Notes under the pieces: model-generated | What the model was told of the DNA's origin: nothing | The model's database searches: none | What the model saw: only the letters and a program-made list of their open reading frames with translations | Position numbers and translations under genes: made by a program | In this document: positions 53,560 to 61,922 of the stretch, piece after piece | Position numbering within the stretch: the stretch's first letter is position 1 | How the letters are laid out: each line of letters begins with the position of its first letter | DNA from: Acidobacteriota bacterium | GTDB lineage: Bacteria; Acidobacteriota; Thermoanaerobaculia; Gp7-AA8 | Assembly: GCA_021781455.1 (NCBI GenBank) | Contig: JAJXWV010000027.1 | Span: 1-64,000, forward strand | Direction of reading: 5' to 3' | DNA length: 64,000 nt

Positions 53560-55005
53560 ATGCGCCGACTCATTGAATCTACAGCCCTTGCAATCCTTTT
53601 CACCGCTGCGCCGCTGTTTTCCGCAGATACAGATTCATCGCTCTTACACCAGGCGCAGTCGGCCCCGTCACAGCCGGCGGTCCAGGCGGAAGATCAGCAG
53701 ACTCCCCCGCCACCACCTCCGCCTGCTCCGACCGACACCAGCGGCCCGGCGCCCGCCAGCACCACGCCTCAGACAACCGCTCCACCTCCCCAGACCACGA
53801 CCGCGCCCGCGCAGACGGCTGCCCCGCCCGCGGCGGCCCCGCAGCAGACTCCCCCGCCGCCCGAACAACCGTCGATCCTCTCTCGCGCGGCCGGCAGCGC
53901 CTACGACCGCCGGGACATTTTTCCGTCGGTCAACGTCTATTTGCCCGAAGGGCAGGCTTCCGTTCGGCTGAGAAAGCTGATCAAGAACGTGCTCTTCGAG
54001 AGCCAGATCGACTACAACTTCGTGAACGGCGACATCAGCACATTCCTCCGCTACAAGTACTACGCGCGGAACTACACCTATCGGTTCAGCGTCTTCGACG
54101 AGATCGGCTTCCCCGCCCTCGGCGCCAGCGGGACCACCCAGGTCTTCCAGCGCACGCGCGGCGGCCTTCTTCTGTTCGAGTTTCCCCGCGACTACAACCA
54201 TCGCTACTACTGGCTCGTCCAGCGCGATCACCTGACATTCGGCGACGTCACCAACGTCGACGACAAGAAGACCAACTTCTACACGAAAGTCGGTTATCAG
54301 TACGGAACGCAGTTCGACGAGCGTATGAACGGCATCGTCGGTGAGTCGCGTGGCAGGATCACCCCAGTCCTGACCGCGTTTCGCGATTTGGGACCGCAGA
54401 AGTTCAGCTTCTCCGGCGCGATCACCGAGTCCGCGCGCGTGACCACCGGCCGATACAAGTACACCAAGCTCGAGGGGGAAGCGCTCAAGCGCTTCGACGT
54501 GACCGGAACCTCGTTTCTCATCTCCCGTCTGCACGCCGGCTTCTTCGTGACGCGCGACAAGATCCGCTGCAACGATCCCACGGTCCCCTGCACGTTTCTA
54601 CCCGTCCAGCAATACAGCATTCCGCTCTACGAGATGTTCCGCCTGGGCGACCGCGAGGCGCTGAAGTCGATCGGCGACAACTCCAACACCGAAGGGACGC
54701 ACGAAGCTCATCTGACGAATGAGTACTTCGTCCCCGTCTTCCGCAACCGCGACTTCCGCACATGGACGCTGCACTGGAACACGCTCTATGCAATCGCCTA
54801 CGCAGGCGCCGGCGCGGTCGGCTTCAACTATCGGGACGTCGTCCGGACGGCCAACAACGTCGTTGACGGCGGCCTCGGTGCGGAGACGAGCCTCACCTTC
54901 CGCGATTACGACATCATCCTGAGCGTGATCTACGCCCACACCCTTCACGCTCCCGATGTGCTGAAGGGCGGCAAGGTGCGGTTCTCGATCCGCACGTCGC
55001 ACTGA
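53560..55005 (+). CDS. Outer-membrane barrel-like protein with Pro-rich N-terminus
   Basis: 481 residues from the ATG at 53560. Signal peptide to about 22 (ALAILFTAAPLFSA). Residues 35-110 are a Pro/Ala/Thr/Gln-rich low-complexity spacer. The remainder (about 125-481) is alternating aromatic/charged amphipathic strands (FLRYKYYARNYTYRFSVFDE), as in a 14-18-strand porin-like barrel. No substrate motif recognised. Divergent from ompA with about 180 bp between starts. TATAAT at 53423-53428 is a possible -10 on this strand. Confidence 0.8.
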   Translation: MRRLIESTALAILFTAAPLFSADTDSSLLHQAQSAPSQPAVQAEDQQTPPPPPPPAPTDTSGPAPASTTPQTTAPPPQTTTAPAQTAAPPAAAPQQTPPPPEQPSILSRAAGSAYDRRDIFPSVNVYLPEGQASVRLRKLIKNVLFESQIDYNFVNGDISTFLRYKYYARNYTYRFSVFDEIGFPALGASGTTQVFQRTRGGLLLFEFPRDYNHRYYWLVQRDHLTFGDVTNVDDKKTNFYTKVGYQYGTQFDERMNGIVGESRGRITPVLTAFRDLGPQKFSFSGAITESARVTTGRYKYTKLEGEALKRFDVTGTSFLISRLHAGFFVTRDKIRCNDPTVPCTFLPVQQYSIPLYEMFRLGDREALKSIGDNSNTEGTHEAHLTNEYFVPVFRNRDFRTWTLHWNTLYAIAYAGAGAVGFNYRDVVRTANNVVDGGLGAETSLTFRDYDIILSVIYAHTLHAPDVLKGGKVRFSIRTSH

Positions 55006-55007
55006 CG

Positions 55008-55138
55008 AGAGCGCAGAGCGCAGATCGCAGCCACGGTAGATCGTGACCGAGAAATCCTGATGAACGCCGACTCGCCGAGCGGAAAGCGGCGCTGCTCGCC
55101 CTGCGATCTGCCATCTGCGATCTGCCATCTGCGATCTA
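55008..55138. repeat. Heptamer/octamer inverted repeat (GCGCAGA/GATCTGC type)
   Basis: AGAGCGCAGAGCGCAGATCG (55009-55028) faces CTGCGATCTGCCATCTGCGA (55099-55118). Confidence 0.8.
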
Positions 55139-55165
55139 AGAAAAAAGGCCGGCTACTCGCCGGCC
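55137..55165 (-). terminator. Rho-independent terminator of the BON-domain gene
   Basis: GGCCGGC/GCCGGCC stem with TACTC loop; on the minus strand followed by six T residues (complement of 55141-55146). Confidence 0.9.
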
Positions 55166-55198
55166 TCTGCTGTGGATTGTGTAGGAGTGGTGTTCGTT

Positions 55199-55684
55199 TC
55201 AGAAGAGACTCAGGTCAGCCTGCACGCCTCTCACGCCGTCCAGATTTCGGAGAAGCTGAACGGCCATTTCCCTCTGCAGTTCTTCGTGGACCTTTCCGCC
55301 AACGTGGACGACTCCGTTATGGGACGAGACGCGGAGTCTGCAACCGTCGAGGCCGTGGTGAGCAGCGAGCTCGCGCTCGGCAGCTCGCTGAATGACGGCA
55401 TCATTGGCGGGTTCGCTGATCTGCACGAGGTTGGCGACGCGGGTGTATCCATGGGACCGCGCGAACTCGGTGGCCGCGGCCGCGTTCGCCGCGTCGGCCG
55501 TCATGCCGCGGATGACCACGATGCCACCGACTTCCAGCACCTTCAGGTGGTCGACGGCGACCCCGCCGGCGCGGAATTGGGTGGTCAGATCGAAAACCTC
55601 AGGATCGGCGGCACGGGCGGATAACGCTCCGAGGAACAGCATCGCGGCAACTGCGGCGAGAGTTGATGCGAGCTTGGTGTTCAT
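55199..55684 (-). CDS. Exported BON-domain protein
   Basis: 161 residues from the ATG at 55682-55684. Signal peptide to about 26 (LGALSARA). Two BON-like modules: VFDLTTQFRAGGVAVDHLKVLEVGGIVVIRG and ELAAHHGLDGCRLRVSSHNGVVHVGGKV, ending DGVRGVQADLSL. BON domains bind phospholipid or protein in the periplasm (OsmY-like). A GGAG lies 13 nt upstream, rather far, so the start is likely but not certain. Ends at its own terminator. Confidence 0.85.
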   Translation of the reverse strand: MNTKLASTLAAVAAMLFLGALSARAADPEVFDLTTQFRAGGVAVDHLKVLEVGGIVVIRGMTADAANAAAATEFARSHGYTRVANLVQISEPANDAVIQRAAERELAAHHGLDGCRLRVSSHNGVVHVGGKVHEELQREMAVQLLRNLDGVRGVQADLSLF

Positions 55685-55759
55685 AGTTATTTTGCGTCTC
55701 CTGACCAACACTAACAGCATCGCGCGTGCCAGTTTCCCCCGCTTCTCATCTGCTTAGAC

Positions 55760-55939
55760 TTAGCAGAATCGGGGCGCAAAATTTACTACGGAGCTCGCCG
55801 TCCCTCTGTCCAGCCTGACGATGCCGGGCTCGTCGGGCTCATGCATCAGCTCGTGATGGCGATGGACATTCCAGACCAGAACCAGCACGAGTGCCAGGAG
55901 CATCGCCATCGCGACCAGCGCGCCGACTCTGCGGGCCAT
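55760..55939 (-). CDS. Possible small single-pass membrane protein
   Basis: 59 residues. MARRVGALVAMAMLLALVLVLVWN gives one strong membrane helix after a basic N-terminus. A His-rich juxtamembrane stretch (HRHHELMH) could bind metal. No family and only a weak ribosome binding site. It is listed because the helix and the positive-inside N-terminus look genuine; it may be chance in high-GC DNA. Confidence 0.35.
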   Translation of the reverse strand: MARRVGALVAMAMLLALVLVLVWNVHRHHELMHEPDEPGIVRLDRGTASSVVNFAPRFC

Positions 55940-56087
55940 GAGCTGCTCACGGCAGCAACGGGCATGCCTTCTTCGCAGTCCACACCGAGGAGAGAGCGTC
56001 CGCTGCCGCATTGTCGATCTTCACCGTCGTCAGAGTGCCCCGCGTGCGCGAACGGCGTCTGGCGTCTGTCCGGCGGATGCGACCCGG

Positions 56088-56093
56088 TAAAAT
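56088..56093 (+). promoter_or_regulatory. -10 element of mutL, leaderless type
   Basis: TAAAAT (five of six), 6 nt before the ATG at 56100. Confidence 0.45.
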
Positions 56094-56099
56094 GAAGGC

Positions 56100-57917
56100 A
56101 TGCCCGCGATCCATGTCCTCCCCTCCGAGCTCATCAACCAGATCGCAGCCGGAGAGGTCGTCGAGCGCCCCGCCTCTGTAGTCAAGGAGCTCGTCGAGAA
56201 CGCCATCGACGCAGGGGCCCAAACCATCGACATTCTGCTCGAGAACGGGGGGCGCAAGCTCATCGAGGTCCGCGACGACGGCTGTGGCATGCCGGAGCGC
56301 GACGCCATGCTGGCGCTGGAGCGCCACGCCACCTCGAAGATCGGCTCATTCGACGACCTGACGCGGGTGCGCACGCTCGGCTTTCGCGGCGAGGCTCTGC
56401 CCTCGATCGCCAGCGTGTCGCGCTTCTCGATGACGACCTTCGACGGCGGAAGCGGGCACGCCACCACCGTGGCCTTCGACCCGCTCACCGGCAAGCGCAG
56501 CGTGATCCCGGCGGCGCGCGACCGCGGCACGACCGTGACCGTGCGGGAGCTCTTCGAGAACGTGCCGGCGCGGCGGAAGTTCCTGCGCAGCGGGGACGCC
56601 GAGTTCCGCTCCGTCGTCAGCGTGGTCTCTTCGTACGCCCTGCCGATGCCGTCGCGCGCCTTCCGGCTGGAGCACAACGGACGCATCGTTCTCGATCTGC
56701 CGCCGGCAGCTTCCCTGCGGGAGCGCGTGGTGCAGATCATCGGCAGCGACTGCGAGCCCGCTCTGGTGGAGTTCGACTACGAGGTGGGCGTCGCCCGGGC
56801 CGGCGGCTTCGTCACCCGCGGCCTGCGCTACGGCAGCCGCCGCAACCAGTTCTTCTTCGTCAACGGACGTCTGGTGAAGGACCGCGTGCTCAGCCACGCC
56901 GCCACGCGTGCCGGCGATGCCTTCGATTTCGACGGCCATCCGGCGATCGTGCTCTTCGTGGAGGTCCCGCCGGAGATGGTCGACGTCAACGTGCACCCCG
57001 CCAAGACGGAAGTGCGCTTCCGCGATTCCTCGCAGATTCACGTGGCCGTCGAGCACGGGCTGCGGCGTGCGTTAGGCGGCGCGGAGGAGGGATCGGCCCT
57101 GCTGCAGGGCGCCGACTCGGTGGCCGCCGACGCGGGCATTCCCGTGGCCGGCGACGACTTCGAGGGCGGCGGCCCTGCACCACTCCTCTTTCCGCCGCAG
57201 CGCGTCGACCCTCTGCCGCCGCACCCTTCTTTCGCACCGCTGTTCCGGGGCGAGCCGGTGGTGCAGCCGCCGCTGCGGGCTTCCTCGGCCGTGCTGGCAC
57301 CGCTGGCCGAAGCGCCCGCAGAGCCGGAGCCGTCCCTCGGCGACCTCCAGGGACGCGTCATCGGGCAGTACCGGATGAGCTACATCCTCCTCGACACGCC
57401 CGGGGGGCTTCGCCTCGTCGACCAGCACGTGGCCCACGAGCGCGTCCTCTACGACCGCTACTGGGAACGCATCGTGCGCCGCGCCGCGACCACCCAGCAT
57501 CTCCTCACTCCCATGCTCTACGAAGGGGGCGCCGCCGAGAGCGCGGTGCTGGAGTCGCACCTGGAGGAGCTGCGAGCCGTCGGCTTCGACATCGAGCGCT
57601 TCTCCGGCAACACCTTCTCGATCACCGCAGTCCCTCCCGAGATCGTGCAGAAGGACGTCGACGGCTTCCTGCGCAAGCTCGTGGACGCCTCACTCGAGGA
57701 GAGCGCCTCGCACGTGGTCCGCGTCCGCGAGAAGGTCTGTGCCTCGCTGGCCTGCCAGGCTGCCATCAAGGTGCACCGCCCGTTAGGCGGCGACGAGATG
57801 GCCCGCCTCGTAGCCGAGCTTCTGGCTTCCTCGAACCCCTATGCCTGCCCGCACGGCCGCCCGATCATCGTCGACATCAAGCACCTCGACATCGAGAAGC
57901 ACTTTCATCGGAAGTGA
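56100..57917 (+). CDS. mutL: DNA mismatch repair protein MutL
   Basis: 605 residues. GHKL ATPase: EVVERPASVVKELVENAIDAGA (ATP-lid helix with catalytic E), DDGCGM, ATSKI and GFRGEALPSIASV. A Pro-rich linker (about 345-415) leads to the dimerisation domain, which contains an ACQAAIKVHRPL segment. I do not see the DQHAxxERxxYE endonuclease motif in full form; DQHVAHERVLYDRYW matches only partly. Acts with MutS after replication; mutS is not in the window. Confidence 0.97.
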   Translation: MPAIHVLPSELINQIAAGEVVERPASVVKELVENAIDAGAQTIDILLENGGRKLIEVRDDGCGMPERDAMLALERHATSKIGSFDDLTRVRTLGFRGEALPSIASVSRFSMTTFDGGSGHATTVAFDPLTGKRSVIPAARDRGTTVTVRELFENVPARRKFLRSGDAEFRSVVSVVSSYALPMPSRAFRLEHNGRIVLDLPPAASLRERVVQIIGSDCEPALVEFDYEVGVARAGGFVTRGLRYGSRRNQFFFVNGRLVKDRVLSHAATRAGDAFDFDGHPAIVLFVEVPPEMVDVNVHPAKTEVRFRDSSQIHVAVEHGLRRALGGAEEGSALLQGADSVAADAGIPVAGDDFEGGGPAPLLFPPQRVDPLPPHPSFAPLFRGEPVVQPPLRASSAVLAPLAEAPAEPEPSLGDLQGRVIGQYRMSYILLDTPGGLRLVDQHVAHERVLYDRYWERIVRRAATTQHLLTPMLYEGGAAESAVLESHLEELRAVGFDIERFSGNTFSITAVPPEIVQKDVDGFLRKLVDASLEESASHVVRVREKVCASLACQAAIKVHRPLGGDEMARLVAELLASSNPYACPHGRPIIVDIKHLDIEKHFHRK

Positions 57918-58015
57918 CGGGTTCCTCGGTTCCTCGGTTCCTCGGTTCCTCGGTTCCTCGGCGCTCAGCTTGTGACCGTAACCTCGCAACCTCGTGACCT
58001 CGTGACCTCGTGACC
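57917..58015. repeat. Tandem octamers GGTTCCTC and CCTCGTGA
   Basis: Five GGTTCCTC units (57921-57960) are followed by three CCTCGTGA units (57991-58014), direct rather than inverted. The last CCTCGTGA supplies the GTG start of the next gene. Confidence 0.9.
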
Positions 58016-58453
58016 AGTAAGAAACCTGCATTGTTCCGTTGGAATCCGTTCGCTCTGCGGAAGATCGCGGCGTCGAAGCTCGGGCGGAGAGGCGAGTCGC
58101 GCGCGGCCTGGTTCTACCGCCTGCGCGGATACCGCATCGTGGCGCGCAATCTCCGGCTCCGCGAAGGAGAGATCGACCTGGTGGTGCGCCGCGGCCGCAC
58201 CATCGCCATCGTCGAAGTGAAGGCGCGGCAGTCGGTCGGCACCGGAGAGGGCTGGGAGGCCGTCGATCAGCAGAAGCGTCTGCGCCTCATCCAGCTCGGC
58301 GACCGCTATGCCGCCCAGAGCCCGCCCGGAACGGTGCTGCGCTACGACATCCTCTCGCTGTTCTGGAACGGCCGCCGCTTCGTCGTCACGCACTTTCCGG
58401 ACGCCTTCCGGCCGGTGAGCGACCCGGTTCGGCCGTGGAAGTGGCGGGTGTGA
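58010..58453 (+). CDS. yraN: YraN/UPF0102 family protein
   Basis: 147 residues. GRRGESRAAWFYRLRGYRIVARNLRLREGEIDLVVRRGRTIAIVEVKAR carries the family nuclease-like core E...GEIDLV...EVKAR of the PD-(D/E)XK fold. Function uncertain; members are ubiquitous and often lie near rnhB or ribosomal genes. The start GTG is inside the last octamer of the upstream repeat. It is the last chromosomal gene before the tRNA fragment. Confidence 0.9.
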   Translation: MTSKKPALFRWNPFALRKIAASKLGRRGESRAAWFYRLRGYRIVARNLRLREGEIDLVVRRGRTIAIVEVKARQSVGTGEGWEAVDQQKRLRLIQLGDRYAAQSPPGTVLRYDILSLFWNGRRFVVTHFPDAFRPVSDPVRPWKWRV

Positions 58454-58455
58454 GC

Positions 58456-58484
58456 AAAAGAAAAAAGGCCGCCCGGAGGCGGCC
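58456..58484 (-). terminator. Rho-independent terminator of the tRNA-Gly locus
   Basis: GGCCGCC/GGCGGCC stem (58467-58484) with a CGGA loop; on the minus strand followed by TTTTTTCTTTT. It lies 16 nt beyond the CCA end of the tRNA fragment, where a tRNA terminator belongs. Confidence 0.88.
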
Positions 58485-58500
58485 TCGATCGGATTCATTT

Positions 58501-58551
58501 TGGAGCGGGCAACCGGACTCGAACCGGCGACATCGACCTTGGCAAGGTCGC
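58501..58551 (-). tRNA. tRNA-Gly(GCC), 3' half only; probable attachment site
   Basis: Read on the minus strand, positions 26-76 of a tRNA-Gly are intact: anticodon stem CGACC/GGTCG with loop TTGCCAA (anticodon GCC), T-arm GCCGG-TTCGAGT-CCGGT, acceptor strand TGCCCGC, U73 and encoded CCA. The complementary 5' acceptor strand GCGGGCA and a proper D-arm are absent upstream; only a CAGTTGGT-like octamer (58570-58577) resembles a D-loop. A 3' half followed by a native terminator is what remains at one end of an element integrated by a tRNA-targeting tyrosine recombinase. A decayed tRNA is the alternative. Confidence 0.8.
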
Positions 58552-58735
58552 AGAGTGTGTTGGGCTGTCACCAACTGGCTGATTTCATTGCATCGCATCC
58601 GCAGATCTTCCGTCTGATCATGATCGATACCGGGCCATTCATGCCTCGTTGAAGACCTTGTGAAGACTTCGAAGTGCGAGCCGCCTTTCGGCGGCTCGCT
58701 GCGTCTGCACCACACGTTGGACCACACGGCCGGGT

Positions 58736-58741
58736 TATTCT
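58736..58741 (+). promoter_or_regulatory. -10 element of the SIR2-HNH operon
   Basis: TATTCT, 7 nt before the GTG at 58749; no Shine-Dalgarno. The 295 bp from yraN to here otherwise hold the terminator, the tRNA fragment and a hairpin GAGCCGCC/GGCGGCTC (58678-58697). Confidence 0.4.
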
Positions 58742-58748
58742 GAGCATC

Positions 58749-59879
58749 GTGTGGACCACGTACATGCTTGGCGCGGGCTTCTCTCGCGCGGCAGGTCTGC
58801 CACTCGGCAACGAACTCTTCGCCGAGGTGATCGATGCCGCGAAGCAGACGGTGCTCTGGGAGAACCTCCTGAAGCCCGATCTGCTGCGGTACGCGCTCTT
58901 CGTCCGTCGGACTACGGGAGTGCGCTTATCCCTCGCCGAAGTGGCAGCCGACTTCGAGCGCTTCATGTCGTTCTTGGACATTGAGCACACGCTTCGGTTG
59001 ACCGGCAGCGCGTGGACAAACAAGGGAAACAAGTCGCAGATGATTGTCCGCAACTTCATCGCAGAAGTGCTGTATCGCCGACAGGCGCGGATGAACGGTG
59101 AAGCCAAGCAGTTCTACGATGACTTCGCCCGGAAGCTCGACTCGACCGACATGGTCATCACCTTCAATTACGACACCGTACTTGAGGATGCTCTCGATCG
59201 AGTCGGCATCCGGTATCGGCTCTTCCCCTCCCGGTTCAAGGAGGTGGACGAATGGGGCGGTGGCGCCTTCGCGGACCAAGACGACGAAGTAGCTATCCTG
59301 AAGATGCACGGCTCGATCGATTGGTTCGACAAGTCGGACTTCGACGAGCAGTGCCGCGACTGGAAGAAAAAGGGACTGCCCGGCGTACCACCCGATGAGA
59401 TCTTCTCGACCGACGAGTTCGAGCTACAACCGCTCATCGACGGGATTTACCCGGAGAGTCCTTTGACCACCATCTATCGGATTCGCAACCTGAACCACTA
59501 CCTGTCGTGGGCATCGATGGTCCGGGACGCGCCAGTGTTGATCTCGCCGTCGTTCAGCAAGATTCTCTACATCAACCCGGTGAGCGAATTCTGGTTCAGC
59601 TTCGGTTCGCTCGGACGCTGGACGAGAAAGCTAGTAATCATCGGGTTCTCGATGCCGTCACACGACGAGTACGTTCGGCAAGGCATCTACTCGGTCATCC
59701 GCAACTTTCAGCACATGAAGCTCGGAAAGTCCACGCCGAAATCGAGGTTGAAGTTGGTCGACTTTCGCCGCTCGGCCAAGGCCGTGGCCGAGTACCGCCA
59801 GACGTACAGCTTCGTTGACTGGCGGCATACCGACGTTTTCCTCGACGGCTTTAACCCGAGCACGCTTCGGCACATCTGA
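58749..59879 (+). CDS. SIR2-like protein, putative NAD-hydrolysing defence effector
   Basis: 376 residues from the GTG at 58749 (the frame is open 25 codons further). NAD-binding signatures of the SIR2 fold: GAGFS at 8-12, TFNYDT at 138-143, a candidate catalytic His187 in KMHGS and IIGFSMP at 297-303. The region between (about 30-130) is helical. This is the stand-alone SIR2_2 type whose relatives deplete NAD+ in several anti-phage systems; it lacks the deacetylase zinc ribbon. It lies 2 nt before an HNH-type gene, so the two are one operon. NADase activity is inference. Confidence 0.82.
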   Translation: MWTTYMLGAGFSRAAGLPLGNELFAEVIDAAKQTVLWENLLKPDLLRYALFVRRTTGVRLSLAEVAADFERFMSFLDIEHTLRLTGSAWTNKGNKSQMIVRNFIAEVLYRRQARMNGEAKQFYDDFARKLDSTDMVITFNYDTVLEDALDRVGIRYRLFPSRFKEVDEWGGGAFADQDDEVAILKMHGSIDWFDKSDFDEQCRDWKKKGLPGVPPDEIFSTDEFELQPLIDGIYPESPLTTIYRIRNLNHYLSWASMVRDAPVLISPSFSKILYINPVSEFWFSFGSLGRWTRKLVIIGFSMPSHDEYVRQGIYSVIRNFQHMKLGKSTPKSRLKLVDFRRSAKAVAEYRQTYSFVDWRHTDVFLDGFNPSTLRHI

Positions 59880-59881
59880 AG

Positions 59882-61180
59882 ATGAGAAGTCCTTTTGAGA
59901 AGACTCTCCGAGCATTTCGGCGTCAAGTACTGAAGGTCCGCCACGCGATGGACGAAGTGCCTGACGACTCCCGCCTCACTTTCACGATGTCGATCAACGA
60001 GGGGGTGGTGAAGTCGGAATTCGCCGCGAAAGAGGAGCCGTCGAACATTCTGCTTGCGGTTCTCATGCGACCGCTCGTCACTGCCGAGTCACCCATCGCC
60101 TGCGGTCGTGTGTGGCGGCTATTGAAAGATGCAGTCGATATGAATGCGGAGATCGCGGCGAATATCGACGATGCACTCGTTCGCGCCGAGGCGGGCCAGA
60201 TTCCAGTCGAGTTCAACGGCAGACGCATCACGCAGCAGGAGATCTACGAAGTTCTGGCGAGCGGTGAGTTCTTCACGGAGAAGGCCGAAGAGGCACGTAC
60301 CTTACGCGCGCTCCGCTTCGGCCCGATGGCCGATTTCATCTGGATGCACTTCTACTCGTACTGCGTCGACATGTACGGAATCGCGGAGGCGATCCTCACC
60401 GCGACACCGCCGTTCGCGTCGCGAGATGAGGCGGTAGTGCCAGATCCACGCTGCATCTACTGCCTGCAAGACGCGGGCGCATTCACATCGGAGGAGCATG
60501 TCATTCCGGAGGCGTTCGGCAACGACGACGCCGTCCTTCCGGTCGGCTACGTGTGCGATGTATGCAACAACAACGTCCTCGCCGAGCTTGACGAGTATCT
60601 GGCGAACTTCGAGGCGATCAGCCTCCAGAGAGTTATCAATGTGCCCTACACGAAGAAGGGCAAATTGCCGAGAGCCGAATTCGGCAACGCCATCGTCGAG
60701 AAGCGGATGCCGCGACTTCTGCGGATTATCGATCGCAATCAAGGAGATCCGTTCCAGATCTACGACACGCAGCCTGACGGTTTCTGCCGATTCAACCTGC
60801 ACCTGCGAAGTCGAAAGCCGTTCGAGTCGAAGATGCTCGGCCGTGCGCTGTGCAAAATCGGACTCGGGATGATTGCCTTCCACGTTGGCCGGGATCGGGC
60901 ATGCTCTTCCCGATATAGCGTCACGCGCTCGTTCATTCGAGGTGAGGGCGTTCTCGACAACAACCTTATCCTTCTCACGAAGACCGGGGAGCCTCACACG
61001 CAGGTTGCGTTCACGTGGTTCGATCAGGAGGGTGGCACGCCGTGCGTAGCTGACTTCTACGGCGTATTGATGTTCTTCAATCTCGAAGAGGAGCCGAAGC
61101 TCGTTCTCGATCCCAACGACCCACTGGCTCAGGACTTCACCAGCTTCAATCTCGGCGCCAGCGTCCCTACTTCGACTTAA
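59882..61180 (+). CDS. HNH-type nuclease-like protein
   Basis: 432 residues. A zinc-stabilised HNH-like centre: C191-x2-C194, then EEHVIPEAFG (E205-H206), then C225-x2-C228-NNN, the HNH_5 pattern. The N-terminal ~185 residues are helical and unfamiliar; the C-terminal ~190 are mixed alpha/beta with no motif I know. The start is 2 nt after the SIR2 stop. The 3' end overlaps the convergent gene by 14 nt. It could be the nuclease or sensor partner of the SIR2 protein. Confidence 0.78.
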   Translation: MRSPFEKTLRAFRRQVLKVRHAMDEVPDDSRLTFTMSINEGVVKSEFAAKEEPSNILLAVLMRPLVTAESPIACGRVWRLLKDAVDMNAEIAANIDDALVRAEAGQIPVEFNGRRITQQEIYEVLASGEFFTEKAEEARTLRALRFGPMADFIWMHFYSYCVDMYGIAEAILTATPPFASRDEAVVPDPRCIYCLQDAGAFTSEEHVIPEAFGNDDAVLPVGYVCDVCNNNVLAELDEYLANFEAISLQRVINVPYTKKGKLPRAEFGNAIVEKRMPRLLRIIDRNQGDPFQIYDTQPDGFCRFNLHLRSRKPFESKMLGRALCKIGLGMIAFHVGRDRACSSRYSVTRSFIRGEGVLDNNLILLTKTGEPHTQVAFTWFDQEGGTPCVADFYGVLMFFNLEEEPKLVLDPNDPLAQDFTSFNLGASVPTST

Positions 61181-61922
61181 TCACTTCGACGAAGAGCTTC
61201 GATTTCGACATGAGGTCTTTGATCTCGGTGCCAGCATCTTCGAGCGGTTGTCCGTTGTACGCGGCCCAATCGGTTACGAGCTTCCGGGCAAACGCCTCGA
61301 CTCCATGCTTCTCATTCGTCGTCGGATTTGGGAGTGTCACGTCGACGGACTTGTTGCCGTTCGCCGTCTCGACGTAGTAGCTCTCGCCGATATGGAGAAT
61401 GTGCGTCACCTCGCGGTGATACGGCTGGCCGTTCGCGTCCTTCTTCCTCACAGCGAGCGAGAGCCGTTCGACGATGAAGGGTGCGCTCGCCATCGTCACG
61501 CTGTCATTGAGCATGACGAGCAGGCCATCGGCGCTCGCAATGTTGAACAGCCTTTTTGTATCCGGGATCTGAAGAGCAGCACTGTCGAATCCGGCCTCGA
61601 CCGGCTTGGTAACGAGCTTCACGAGGTCGTTGTAGAGGTTCTGACCCTTGGGTAAGGTCTGGAACAGCTCTTCGACGACGTGCTGGCCAGCAGAGAGCCC
61701 GGCCGGGTCAAGGCCGTGCGCCCTCATGAACTCTACCGCCTTGTTCTCCGTCTCGGTTTCGAGCGCCTTGATCTCGCAGATGATCGTGCGGTTCTCGAAG
61801 AAAAAGTCGGCCTTCTTCAGCTTCAGGACCTTCTGTTCGTCGGACAGCGGTATCGAATCGATCTCTTCGGCACCGGGGTACTCCCGGCAGAAATCGATGA
61901 AGCGATCCTTCAGACCAGCCAT
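61167..61922 (-). CDS. PD-(D/E)XK nuclease-like protein
   Basis: 251 residues. The segment KLKKADFFFENRTIICEIKA places D39 and E50-x-K52 in the spacing of a PD-(D/E)XK active site, with a helical N-terminus before it. The rest (about 90-251) is mixed and unrecognised. It is convergent with the HNH gene, overlapping its last 14 nt. It may be an independent defence nuclease or belong to the same module. Membership in the restriction-endonuclease-like fold is inferred from one motif. Confidence 0.65.
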   Translation of the reverse strand: MAGLKDRFIDFCREYPGAEEIDSIPLSDEQKVLKLKKADFFFENRTIICEIKALETETENKAVEFMRAHGLDPAGLSAGQHVVEELFQTLPKGQNLYNDLVKLVTKPVEAGFDSAALQIPDTKRLFNIASADGLLVMLNDSVTMASAPFIVERLSLAVRKKDANGQPYHREVTHILHIGESYYVETANGNKSVDVTLPNPTTNEKHGVEAFARKLVTDWAAYNGQPLEDAGTEIKDLMSKSKLFVEVIKSK

